Positions 23,110-34,224 are shown, counted from the first letter of the stretch. The stretch: DNA of 64,000 nt from Chrysoporthe austroafricana (GCA_001051155.2 JYIP02000003.1:3658001-3722000); one strand, 5' to 3'. Made by a program: numbers and translations. Notes: generated by a model from the letters alone, not told the origin.

Positions 23110-24773
23110 TCAACATACAGACCCACTCTTGCCTGCGTAATACTGCGGCTTTACTGATCCATCGAAAGAGACATCTGCTTGCTCTCTAAGAGCGATCCAG
23201 CCGGCGTCGTCGCATTGTTCCCTGGACATTAACTTCCTAGGGGCGGTTTTTGAGATTTCGTATGACAGGTATACTATTGTTGCTTCCTTCTTGCGGCCAG
23301 CGATCTTCTCAAAGAAGCGAGGGATGTATGGAGAACCAGCAACGATAAACCCCATCATGAACTCGATGGTGCTACGTAGACCCACCACGTGTATTAGTTA
23401 TACTGGTTCAAATCATGCATCATTTCAAGTGCGCAGGGAACTTACGTCCAGTTACCCACGCCCATGAAGACCCAGGTCGAGTCCTTGTTCTAGAATAACT
23501 CGATTCCGCAGCTCATGCGGACGCAGGATGCGGCAATGGCGCTAGCAACCGAGTCAGCTCCTCTGCTTAGCTGCGATGGGTCCACATAAACTTGGTGAGC
23601 AGGGCGGCGCACAATATACCAACTGCCAACCGGACGCCGCCATGAGCTTTCTTTTGAGGGGCATTTGAAGCTTCGAAATGCCGAAGATCGGGATGATCAG
23701 GATCAAAATATCCGAGGCGATGTTTGCGGCGGCGGCAGTCATAGACCCCGCTGCAGAGATGCAGCTACCCTCAACGGTGGGATGGTAGATCTTCTCTCTG
23801 AGACTGCAAGCAAAGACAAAGGCCAGGCCTAGAGCAATGTAGAGGAAAAAGTTGGCCGCAATCAGAACCATGATGATCAGGTGGAAAGGATTCTGACGGT
23901 CGTGCCCAAAGAATATGGACTTGATCTGGTGCAGCAATACGTATTTGAGCGGAAACATCGTCACGCAGTACATTATCTCCGCAATGTTCTCGTACTGCAG
24001 ATGGTCATTGCTTTAGCTGCACATCAATAAATCAAATCAGAAACGCATCTGCAACTTACATAGAGCGTATTGTACAGCTCAGCAAGGGAGACGTCCCACT
24101 GTGGGTGTATTAGTGCACGCCTTTGCAGACTAAAAGCTATCTCACTGAATGTATTTGAGGGAGCCACCAGTGTCTTCCGTTGACAAGTCATCCAAGTGGT
24201 AATAATGTCTGACCCTCTCCCAAGCCCCATGGTCCGCTCGGGATCAGTCAGAGGTAGAATCACGAGATTGGAAAAAGACAACATGGTATCCTCTTCAAGC
24301 CAAAATTTAGGGAAATATTTACTTACTATGTGTGTTTTCCATCGCCATACAAAGAGACGATGATTAGCATTGTCTCGAGAACCACGAAGGCTGCCTAAAT
24401 GATATCAACTCGTGTCTTCACATTTTCGGGAGGTAATATGAATAGTCGTACAGTCGAAAACAGAAGAACCCCTTGACTCAGTCAATCAATTTAATGCCAG
24501 CAATCAAGTTTTGGAGGTTTACCCACAGTCTTCTGAATTGAACTTTTGAACCAGATATCTCACGTAAATTCGTATAGATACAATTACGAGCACGACTCCA
24601 AGTGCAGCCGAGCACAAGCCGATCCGGGTGTTCTTGAGTGTATAAGGATTGACGAGGGTCGAGGTCTCCCTCTCAGGAGCCTCCATCGACGGCGTGGTGT
24701 AGATGTCGACTATGGTGAGCTGTCCAGATGGTAAACTATGGAATGCGGCGATGTTGATAGAATCAGAAAGCAA
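23110..24773 (-). pseudogene. Fungal rhodopsin-like integral membrane receptor, probably damaged
   Basis: Several exons encode pieces of the fungal rhodopsin-domain family (PTH11-like, seven membrane helices). From the N-terminus these are NTRIGLCSAALGVVLVIVSI (helix 1), AAFVVLETMLIIVSLYGDGK, WDVSLAELYNTLY, YCVTMFPLKYVLLHQI, HLIIMVLIAANFFLYIALG, AAAANIASDILILIIPIFGI followed by KLQMPLKRK, and TIEFMMGFIVAGSPYIPRFF near the end. After PLKRK, around 23640, the helix-6 sequence GVRLAVGILCAALLTKFMW continues in another frame with no intron signals between, so a 1-base indel is likely. The junction before WDVSLAEL also fails to keep frame with a normal donor. The locus is therefore read as a decaying gene. 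Ligand and signalling role are unknown. Confidence 0.55.
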
Positions 24774-24988
24774 TCGTGATTTGCAATAAATCGATGGTAG
24801 AAGAAATAAAATAAACGAAACCGCTCCGCTAAATTTGCTCTACTACGGCCCTCCGCAAGCTCCGGGGAGTAGGACAAATCTTTTCGTTTATTTAATCCCC
24901 AGTAAAGCCAATCTGTTAAAGAATCAACGGATGCGAAGCGGTTAAGAATCAACGGAACGGAAGACGGGACCGGAAGCGGAATGTTCTT

Positions 24989-25226
24989 ATGCACTCGTAA
25001 CTACGCGAGGTAGTGGGTGTACTGTACTGCATTGCACCCTTGACAACGCGAAATTATAGGTATACCAGAATAGAGTGCACCCGTTATAAGGGATCGTAAT
25101 GAGTTCACTAGAATAAAGTATACCCGTAACGAGCGGTAGTAATGGGTTTATTAGAAGAGAGTGCATTCGTGACAAGCAATAGTAATGAGTGCGCTATAAT
25201 TACCTGTCCTCGTAACGAGCAATAGG
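24989..25226 (+). repeat. 43-bp tandem repeat, about 5.5 units
   Basis: Unit starts are at 24989, 25032, 25075, 25118, 25161 and 25204, exactly 43 bp apart. Each unit has a GTGCACYCGTRACGAGCR-like core, followed by GTAATGAGT and an ACTAGAATA-like end. The units differ at many positions, so the array is old. It does not encode protein. Confidence 0.8.
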
Positions 25227-25416
25227 GGGGGATATTGAAGCTTATTTGCCTGAAATCGATGCTAATTCCGTTACTTTCGGGCGGCAGTACTGTCAATAGC
25301 AGCAATGCTATTAATAGCAATGGCGATAGTATTGGTTATAAGGTTGATAGCTTGGCCTAGCTTATTTGTATATAAATACAGTAGAATTTTCAATTTTCAG
25401 GAGCTCTGGCAATATC

Positions 25417-25434
25417 CCAGGGGGGACCCCCTGG
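25417..25434. repeat. Short G/C hairpin
   Basis: Perfect inverted repeat CCAGGGGG-GA-CCCCCTGG in AT-rich surroundings. It could fold as a stem. The role is unknown; similar G/C clusters occur in fungal mobile-element ends. Confidence 0.6.
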
Positions 25435-26048
25435 ACCCGCCATACCAAGATTTCCTAAATAGGCAATCGTAATAGCACGCCTTCCTTCTCAACCGCCCTC
25501 TTCAACTACCACGTGGGATTTTATTAAAAGGGGGGGGCTATGTAGGTACTTTCGCACGTGCGATTCGACCAATTCCTCCCTCGCATTTCAAAACTGACCA
25601 ATCCCTCCTCAGGAATTATTTGCAGAGAACAGAGTTTAGAACACTCCGCTCCGGCCGGCCCGTCAGCAGCAAGTGCGATCGGCCTATAACTGACGACCTG
25701 TTTCGACCTGTTGCTGCTAAAAAGGATCAGATCTGTTACCTGAAGAGTAGGTACCTGCGCAGGTAGGGCTGTGCTACCAGTCCTTTAAATAGAACGACAA
25801 TACCCCGCTTTTCTGAGCTTGGATTTATATTATAGGAATACCCGCTCTATTCTAGCAGGGTTACTTTATTTCTTATTCCTTGATAAGTGAGCTTTATATC
25901 CTGAAAGCTGCATTTCTGTTATAAACCAAGAACTACCGAGGGTTATAGAAATAGGCTCCAACCGCCCCCCATTTACCGCTCGGCAAGAAGCCTGCTGCCC
26001 GTGGCCCCGCTAACGGACGGTACTACCACAGAACTTAGGGGCCGAAGC

Positions 26049-26330
26049 TGTCAGCACAAAATCTAGGTCCCAAGAGTGCCAACTATTGCATGCATTAATA
26101 AAACCTTTGTTGGCTGAGGCATGCGACGTGGCAATTTGCACTCGTGTCGGTCTAGCCTACCGCATATTCGATGCTAATCTATTTCGCCCTGAGAACTATA
26201 TGTCGGCTATAAACCCTTGTGCTTGCTTTGTACCTTTTCGCCTGGACCGTTGCCGACAGCTTCGATTATAGTTCGGTCCCAACCTAACTCTTGCTTATAT
26301 AAGCAAGAGCCTACTTCGCTTAAAATAGCG
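26049..26330. mobile_element. Possible solo LTR or element end
   Basis: The segment starts TGTCAGCACAAAA, has a 22-bp perfect palindrome at 26288-26309 whose centre is a TATATAA-like box, and contains no coding. This resembles an LTR with its promoter, but I could not find a matching second copy, target duplications or a defined 3' end. Confidence 0.25.
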
Positions 26331-26512
26331 CTAATGATTTAGCACTAAGAAGTTTCTTTTGGTTAGCTCTGCAGCTGCTGCAATTTCTTCGTGACCTGCC
26401 TGCCATATCGGTCTATAATATATATTAATGATTTTGAAACTCTTAAAGGTTATACTGAGCTATAGAAAAAATATATATTTTTTAATATTTATTTTATTTT
26501 AAGTCTTCTATA

Positions 26513-29500
26513 CTAAGTATGCTCTTCTAGTAAATTTCTATTCATCTCGACTTTGTCTAGCATCTTCTTCGCTACCGTCCCGGCTAGACCCCTGAAAGTC
26601 GATGCTTTCAAAATCTCCATCGTACTGACAGCAATGCCAAAGCCGTCTCTGAACCAAGTCCGCAGCTCAACAGCAACTAGAGAGTCAACACCGAAGCTTT
26701 CCGGGCTTCTCTCAGCATCAATGTCCTTGACTGGAACTAGCAGAAACTCAGACATCTTCAGCACCACTGCCTGCAGAGCCAGAGGGCTGATGGCTTCTAG
26801 AGTTGGCTGTGGGTTTGTCGACTTCAGCGCCTGAATGAGGGCTGCACCGGGTCCTGACTGTCCGCCCAGAGAAGACGAGTTATCAGAGGTACTGTTAGTA
26901 TTGAGCAGTGCCCTAAACCGGGGTGCCGAGTATGCCTTTGGCGGCTTCGAAGTGGTGGACGAGAGGCCAAACACGGTCTGTGCTGGACATTCAAAGGCCA
27001 GCAGCAAGTTTGTCGACTGCTGATCGCCGTGGGTTCTCTTTTCAGTCGACGACATGAGAATCTCCAGCTCAAGCAGTCTGAGCAGTTCAGCCTCCTGCAC
27101 CCTGACAGTCAAGATGCCCATGGCGGCCATTTTAGCATCGAGTTCCTCATTTTGGGTGGTCCAGCCAACATCCTCCACGAAACCAAGGTCGATGCTCGTA
27201 GCAGCAAGGCCCATACCCTGCCTGTGCGCAGCCAGAGCGTCGAGATAGGTTTGGCAGCAGCGTAGCTGGACTGACCGTACTGGCCAAAGATGCCAGAAAC
27301 GGAAGACAGCATGACGAAAAAGTCCAGCGGAGCAGCAAGATCAAGTGATGCCCTGTGCATGTTGAACGCGCCGCGGACCTTTGGATCAGAGACCTTAGTA
27401 AAATCGGTCGGGCTCTGGAGTGTCATGAATGGCGAATCATTTAAGACCATGGCCGAGTGAATCATGCCCTTGACTGGCTTGTGAGCCGGAGCCGCAGCCA
27501 TCGCTCGCTGGACATCATCCGTGTTGGCGGCGCTGCCCTTAACCACCTCGACCGGCGCGCCGGCGCGCCGGAGCCAGCTGACCAGAGCCTGCGCCTCGGG
27601 CTTGTCATCACCACTGGGCGACAACATGATGAAACTCCGAGCCCCCTTGTCGAACAAGCGGCGTGTGATGCTGCGGCCGACACCCCCTAGACATCCGATG
27701 AGGAGATATGAGGCGTCTGCTGGGAAGGTGACGCGGTCAAAGGCAGGGCAACGGCGGATCTTGACCTGCTTGCCAGGGACCACCGCATTCCGGATGACTA
27801 GCTTTCCGATTTGGCATCAACAGGTGGGAGATCCTCGTTTACTTATCAAGACATCTAATTCAAATAATTAGGGGTACACACCGAATGACTCCTTGGAGAG
27901 CGTCCACAAACTTGTCAAGTCGAATGGCAGACTCATCCTTCTTATGGACAAGTCGAACACTCTCTCGAGCTCTCTAGATTGGAGGAATGCGCTGCCTCGG
28001 TCTGGATTCGGCCTAGTTGACGCAGAGTTCAGCAATTTGGATGACTGGTCGCTAATCCTCGTCGCATCCAAGACGAACGGCGAGACGACGCCTTCCACGA
28101 CCAACTGCGAGAACCGTCACCTACCTACCAACAGTTTTCTGGATGAGGAGACAAAGGTGTCCAGGATAATGTCTTCAGTGATTTTGGATAGAACTGATGG
28201 GCTTGACACGCTCCTGGAGACAGACGATGCTGTCCTGGTCACTGCTGGCCTCCGCAGCCCAAGCATGTTGGTATGGACCAGTCCGGACGGTTGCGCTCTG
28301 GTAGCTGTTGGAGATACGCATCGAGTCTCAGCATCGTCGAGTTGAGCGAGGGGAACTGTTCGATCAGGTGCTTGCCCATCTGGGCCCGTTGAGCACCCTG
28401 GCCGGTCAAGATGAAGCCGATCCTCGGTGGTGACTGATACTCCTTCTTGCCCGTTACCCAGACCTCTGGGGTGAAAGCGTCCATGAGGGGCTTGTCTGCC
28501 CCGAGAACAGAGAAGCCACGATAGAAAAGCCTCGAGCGTCTTACACCCAGAGTATAGGCCAGGTCTAGCCTATCGACTGTCGTGTTTGGATCTGCCACGT
28601 GGTCGTAGAGAGCTTTGATGTTTTCGTTCAGAGACTGCGTGTCGTTGGCCGATGAGAGCATAAGGTACGGGCGAGAAACATGCTCTTGGTCGCCGCTGAT
28701 ATCCTGGCTGGTCATCTTGACCGGCATCTGCTGGGACAGGCGCTTCCCAGAGTAGCGGTATGTGCAGCGGTCCGATTCCCATTGAGTTTTGAGATGGTCC
28801 TCGGAAGACTCAAGAATCGTGTGTGCATTTGCACCGCCGTAGCCGAACGCCTGTATGCTGACTCTTCTAACGTCCTTCCTCTTGGGGAGAGGTGTGAGTT
28901 GTTGCACAACCTTGATCCTGTCTTGGTGGAAGTCGATATCGGGATTCAACGTTGTGATCCCGATAGTTGGTGGGATCACCGTATCCAAAATCAAGGATGT
29001 CTTGATGATGTGCGTCAGCGCGCTCGCAGCCTCGGAGTGGCCCATGTTTGTCTTGGCCGAGCCGATCAAGAGAGGATCATCAGCTGACTTGGACGATGCG
29101 AAAATGCGTCCGATCGCGTCGACCTCGATGGGGTCCCCGGTGGGCGTTCCCGTGCCGTGGCATTCAAAGTACGCAGTGTCGCCAAAGCTACGGATGCCGG
29201 CTTTGGCATAGGCCTGGCGAATATTAGCCATCTGTGCTTCCTTGCTCGGCATCAGAATGCCCGGCGTCCTGCCGTCGAAGTTGGTCGTGACAGTCTTAAT
29301 CACAGCCCGGATGGGGTCACGATCTCGGATTGCATCATCCAGGCGCTTGAGGAAGACGACGCTGGTGCCATCGGCTCGCGAGAATCCGTCCGCCGCGCTG
29401 TCAAAGGTGTGGCACTTGCCGCTCCGTGAGAGCAGCCGTGGTTGTCTACCCAGAACCTCTGGGAGTAGCGTCAGGTTCGTCGCCCCAACGAAGCAGCCAT

Positions 29501-30375
29501 CTATGGCCCCTTTGGACAGATAATTGCAGGCCATGTCCAAGCCGACCATGCCTCCAGAGAAGCCTGTGTCGAACGAGACACTCGGGCCGGCGAGGTCGTA
29601 GACGTGGGAAATGCGGTTGGCGTAGATGGCCTCGCCTGTCCCGATGGCGTGGTAGTTTTGCTGCACCTCAAGGTCTTTGTCCCACAACCTGCCGTACTCT
29701 GACGAGAAGTTAGGTTGAGTCTCTGGAGAGGAACACGAAAACTATGAATTTCTTGAATATGAGCTCACCTCCCATCGAGAAAGCAACAAAGCACCTCACC
29801 TTCCTGCCAGCTATATCCTCCATCAGAATGCCTGCATTCTCCAAACACTCGTCTGCAAACTCCTAATTAGCTACTTCCGCTAGATTGCTTTCGTTTTCTT
29901 CCAGAGGGCATATACAAGATACTTCAAGAAGAAGCCTCTGCTGCGGATCGAGAATCCTAGCCTCTAAAGGTGGCAATCCAAAGAAGGCCGAGTCAAACCG
30001 TGTCAGATCGACATAGTCGTTAAAATGGCCACCAGCTACGGAGAATATACCTTCAAAGTCCGGGTCCTAATGGTGGAAAGCGTCCCAGTTAAAACGGTCT
30101 TTGGGTGCTTTGGGCTTCCGGGAGCTCTTCCCTTCGCACAGGAAGTCCCACAGCTTGGAAGGGGATGCACACTCGCCCGGCAGCCTGCATGCCATACCCA
30201 CAATCGCAATGGGTATGTCAGGTAATGTCTAGCCGAAAAGACGTGGACACTCTGGTGAGTCTCCATCAGAAGACCCTGAGCTTGATCCAAACAAGATGTT
30301 TGGAGTCAACCCCGTGCCTTCACCATCGCTGAAGTGCCTACCGAGGAGACTTGGTACCTTTTCAACTGGGCCCAT
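26513..30375 (-). pseudogene. Highly reducing PKS relic (KS, partial AT, KR, ACP)
   Basis: Reads from about 30375 (N-terminus) to 26513. The KS begins IPIAIVGMACRLPGE near 30220 and includes FDSAFFGLPPLEARILDPQ, ECHGTGTPTGDP and KTNMGHSEAAS, with two likely introns (about 29699-29770 and about 29860-29930). AT starts GFILTGQGAQRAQMGKHL and is lost near 28260. KR resumes near 27780 with LLIGCLGGVGRSI, and the ACP carries the FGVDSL phosphopantetheine-site motif near 26690. DH, most of AT, methyltransferase and ER are missing from this strand. Lesions: in-frame TAG at 30229-30231 and 30067-30069; the KS active-site motif reads DTGFSGG instead of DTGCSG; and a 1-base loss around 27250 splits KR. 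The 3.9 kb compares with about 7.5 kb for an intact enzyme. Confidence 0.85.
27860..28250 (+). pseudogene. Inverted fragment of a PKS methyltransferase region
   Basis: On the plus strand, opposite to the surrounding PKS, a 150-codon frame reads SVHKLVKSNGRLILLMD and then RSGFGLVDAEFSNLDDWSLI. This is the end of the C-methyltransferase domain and the following linker as found in highly reducing PKSs. The minus-strand PKS similarity stops at about 28260 and restarts at about 27780, so the fragment occupies exactly the gap. The simplest reading is an inversion inside the dying PKS gene, with loss of the neighbouring DH and ER parts. Confidence 0.65.
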
Positions 30376-31368
30376 TGTTAAGAGAGAGCAGCAGTGAGGA
30401 GGTGCGATCAGGGTGATTTAGGTCGAATAGTAGGATGGTAGAATTTGTGCAAAGATGAATTTGATAAAGAGCTAGAGGACATGAGACGGGAGCCTCCTTC
30501 GAAGAGCCCAATATAAATATTCAAGAGCTTTTGTTCTAGTGCTGAAGTTGCAAGGGAATCCAATCAATGAAGGCAAGGCAGACAGCAAACATACTTCGAG
30601 AGAAGTTCAGAGGCAGAATTATCCACCTGTACCTCGTGCTCTCCCAAAGAGATAAGCTGAATGTGAAGCTCTTCACGGCTAACCTTGGCCATACTCGTCA
30701 GCCTACAACTGCTGCTTGCATTCTCATGGTCTAATATCCGAGGTCTAACCTGCATTTCTTTGCATTATCTGCAGCCAGGATGAAACCTTCCATGCTTGGA
30801 AATGGATCTACTGTGACATAGCCTAGACTGCTAAAGTTCTTTGTACGAATACATCTGATATTGTCCTCTATCAAGAAATTAAACTGTGTGGAACTCTTCC
30901 TTGCTCGATATTGCATCATCCGACGGATAGTGAAAAGTCTAGTAGAAGCGAGGAGGAATTTGCTCCAATGCCTGTTACCAGGGGGAAGAGGGGAAAGGGG
31001 ATGGAGGGGTCTATGGAGCGTGTCGATATGGATATGCAGCGATCTGGTGCCGTGGAGATAGCACAGCCTAGGAAAGGTATCGGGAACATGAGTGGTACTT
31101 TCAAGTATATCCTTGAGACTTACGCATAACTTAGAGTTGATGATACAAGTGTAGTAATGGGCGCCGACTTCACTACCATGGGACCCGTTTAGGAAGGTGG
31201 ACACGGTCAGTTCGCCCGTACTTCGGTAAGTGCTCATTAGTTTTCTGTGTATATCCCCCGAATCATCCCCTGCCGTGTAGTCCATTCTCGAAGGAGAGCA
31301 TTAGCTCTTTATTCATCCTCGAGAACTACGATCAAGCTATTATTCCTCCCTTCCAGACTCATTCAATC
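30376..31368. other. Intergenic with uncertain minus-strand frames
   Basis: The first 200 bases upstream of the PKS start look like its leader. Minus-strand frames at 30564-30755 (a possible short first exon followed by GTATGT) and 30731-31285 have no recognisable domain. They could be part of another decayed cluster gene, but I cannot support one. Confidence 0.35.
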
Positions 31369-32163
31369 ATGAATTCTTCAGTTTCGACCCCTTTGCCTAG
31401 CATCTATACGATGGATGAGATGAAGACAGTCTTCAGCAGTTACAGCCCAGAGCTGGAGCTTCTTTTTCGTATTGCCATCTTCATGCCTTTCTTGCCCAAG
31501 GCGGTAAAGCACACGAGACCAAACGCGAACAAAGCAAAGAACTTCCCATACATTCCTATGCTTATCCACCTGGTAACAGGCCCTCTTCAGTTCGTCTGCT
31601 ACTACTCCAAGTACTTGAGGACTCGCACATATCCGCTGCCAGACGAAATCGATTTCATTCTGATGTCGCTTTTTCTCCTCTCTTCTGCGCTACTGCAAAT
31701 TTCACGGTCCAAGGCAAACTCGACCATCATCAAGACAACATTCCAGACAACGGTCATTCAACAAGGCGTGCCATTTTTCCTGGGCTACTGCTGGAACGAT
31801 GCCGTTCTGTTCCGGCTTAGCGTGCAGCTTCTGAACTGGTTCTCGTGGTTCCGCATTACACACCGCGTTCTCCCGCGCGTCGTCCCACACCGCTTCAAAG
31901 GACTAGGGAAATACGTCGTTTGCTACGAGGCAACACTTGTTCTCTCTAGCTGCGTCGCTATGTGGGAAGTGGGCTATCCTGGCGGGGCTGCGGCGTTCCT
32001 TGGAATATTGACAGTGCTCATATTGCTTGAGCGGACGCTTGCCGAACATGTTGCTAGGTGAGTGGAGCATTTCAACTCTATCAATATTTGCTATTGTCTT
32101 CTATATTAACACCGTGAAGACTGCAGGACAGGAACATCCTTCGCCGCCTACTCGTCGGCATAG
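31369..32163 (+). CDS. Small multi-pass membrane protein of the cluster
   Basis: Exon 31369-32057 continues, through a 69-nt intron (GTGAGT, branch-like TTAAC, CTGCAG), into a short exon 32127-32163 that adds RTGTSFAAYSSA and a stop, giving 241 residues. Without splicing it stops two bases beyond the donor. Four or five hydrophobic segments are visible: around residues 27-43 (ELLFRIAIFMPFLP), 63-80, 95-110 (DFILMSLFLLSSALLQI), 195-212 and 212-226 (GGAAAFLGILTVLILLE), with an IQQGVPFFLGYCWNDAVLF stretch between. I do not recognise the family. It lies between the PKS relic and the citrate-synthase gene, so a role in the same pathway or in transport of its product is possible, but this is position-based inference. 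Confidence 0.65.
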
Positions 32164-32414
32164 GCTTCGTTGACTTTGAAATCCTCAGGCCTCAGAAGTC
32201 TGAGCATTGATAGTGAATTCTCTCGGCGAGATTTTACTGGCTTAAGAAACACTTTGCTAACTAGAATCATTATTATCAAAACCCGCTTTGACACCGATCC
32301 CAGACTTCTCATCTTCTGTTCCTCGCACCAGCACAACATCTTTTCATCAGTTCAATTTTGTCGATCTGACGCCTTCACCATACGCACACGTAGCCTCTAC
32401 TGTCCAATCGAAAT
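32164..32414. promoter_or_regulatory. Upstream region of the citrate-synthase-like gene
   Basis: About 250 bases between two same-direction genes. No specific binding motif recognised. Confidence 0.3.
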
Positions 32415-34224
32415 ATGGGTTTCGTAGGTGGTTCTGTTCAAGAGCAAACCCTTTTGGAAGGGGCCTCGGGGCCCAGCGATACGCTCACCGTGATTGACAA
32501 CCGGACTGGTCAAACATATTGTCTTTTCGTCCAACACAACGCAATCCATGCTACCGACTTCAAGAAAATCAAATGTCCAAGTAGGGGAAGAAACCTAGCC
32601 GATCAATGTGAGAACGGCATTCGTCTCTTTGACCCGGGCTTTCAAAATACTGCCTGCAGCAACTGTTCTTCTCTCTCTTGCTGCGAAATATGAGTGTCCC
32701 CTCAGCCAAAAAGAGTATTGACTATGGGATGTTGCAGTGAAATCCGAGATCACCTTTGTCGACGGGGAGGCTGGCGAAATTTATTATCGCGGCATTCCTG
32801 TTCCCGAGTTACACCGCTCTGAACGACCTTTCGAGCACGTTGCCTTCCTCCTTATCTTTGGCCATCTACCAACGGACGAGGAGGCTACCGCCTTCAACAA
32901 GTCTATCACCGCGACGCCGCCTCTGCCGCCGAACATCTTTGCCATGATCAAGCAGTTTCCGTAAGTGACAAGCAGTTGGATTGTGGCTAAGCCTCTGACC
33001 TTCCATTGCTCATGTTGCCCGTGCAGGTTGGATGCCCACGCTACATGTATCGCTTCTATTGTCGCCGCCTATGCAGCTTCTCGACCGGAGAAAATCCCAG
33101 CATACTGTGGCAAAAACCTTTACAAGGGCAATGTGACACTGGCTGATGCCGAGATCCCCCAGTTCCTGGGGACTTACGCCATGATCGTAACAGCAATATT
33201 CTGTCATCTCAATCAACAAGAGTGGCAACCTCCCAAGCCGGAATACTCGTACACCGAGAACGTGCTTCACATGCTCCGGTTCATCGCCACTGAGACCGGC
33301 CAGCCCGATCCCAAGGTTGTGAGCATTCTCAGCAGGCAATGGATTCTATGTGCAAATCTGGAGCTTACCAACTCGACGGCTGCATTCTTACATTCTGCTT
33401 CGACATTGTGTGATCCATGGTCCTGTTCTGCCGCCTCGAACCTGTCAGGGGCGGGGATCCTACATGGCGGTGCCATGGAGGTAGCCTACAAGCAGCTAGA
33501 AGCCGTTAGGGACATTTCCAACGTGCCCGGGCTTATTAAGCAGGTGAGGCAGGGAAAGCAACGCCTTTTTGGCTATGGACACAGAATGTACAAGGTACGT
33601 GTTCTCATACTCCAAATACTACCAAACCACAGCCAGTCAATGAAATTGACCAAGCACCGCAAATAACCAACAGGTCACCGATCCAAGGTCCATCTTTGTG
33701 CGAGATCTCATCGCGGAGGCGACGAGTGATCCCGAGAAGTTGAAGGATGATAATATTCTCCAGGTCGCCCTCGAGATCGAGAAAATTGCCTCGGAGGATG
33801 AATATTTCGTCTCTCGCAACCTCTGCGCCAATGTTGACCTGTTCCTGACATTTGTCTATAAAGCAATGTATGTGGATAAGGGTCCATTAAATCCAGTCCT
33901 TCTCCGACGCAATATATACCACTACTAAAACTTACGTGCATAGTGGCATCCCAGCCAACTACGTTCTCCCCATGTGCCTCCTCGGTCGCTCTCCAGGAAT
34001 GGTTGCGCACTGGCGGGAGTCTATGAGTGAGTCGCTCTCCCACCATGATCTCTACCAATAACGTAACTATCGCTGTGCAGTTTCGAAATGGCTAACCACA
34101 TAATTACGTAGGTGATCCGAAGCCCCGCATGTGGCGGCCACTTCAGCTATATGTCGGTCACCTGCCGAACAAAAATGAGGGAAACGGTCAGGGGCAGGAG
34201 GAGACGGAGGCTGACAATTTCTAG
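32415..34224 (+). CDS. Citrate-synthase-like enzyme (alkylcitrate synthase type)
   Basis: Six exons keep frame: 32415-32664, 32738-32960, 33027-33594, 33674-33867, 33944-34026 and 34112-34224 (476 residues). Citrate synthase landmarks run in order: LFDPGFQNTA, EITFVDGEAGEIYYRGIPV, ENVLHMLRF, TNSTAAFLHSASTL, ILHGGAMEVAYK (a catalytic His), RLFGYGHRMYK (second active-site His), NVDLFLTFVYKA (catalytic Asp) and GMVAHWRES. Enzymes of this type in fungal polyketide clusters condense an acyl chain with oxaloacetate to an alkylcitrate. There is no mitochondrial-type presequence. Oddity: residue 269 is Leu (CTG, 33358-33360) in NLELTNST, where related enzymes have a conserved oxaloacetate-binding His in HExxNxST. 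Activity is therefore doubtful. It sits between remains of two PKS genes. Confidence 0.85.

Larger units (their letters stand above)
24774..26512. other. Repeat-rich, AT-rich intergenic stretch
   Basis: No gene seen. It contains a 43-bp tandem array (24989-25226), a G/C hairpin at 25417-25434, and a 22-bp perfect palindrome at 26288-26309 within sequence that looks like a mobile-element end. This stretch borders the broken PKS. Confidence 0.5.

Noticed and set aside
27893..28345. A separate plus-strand gene of 150 codons
   Set aside because: Its first two thirds align in content with a PKS methyltransferase region and its last part is antisense to the AT domain; better read as an inverted PKS fragment.
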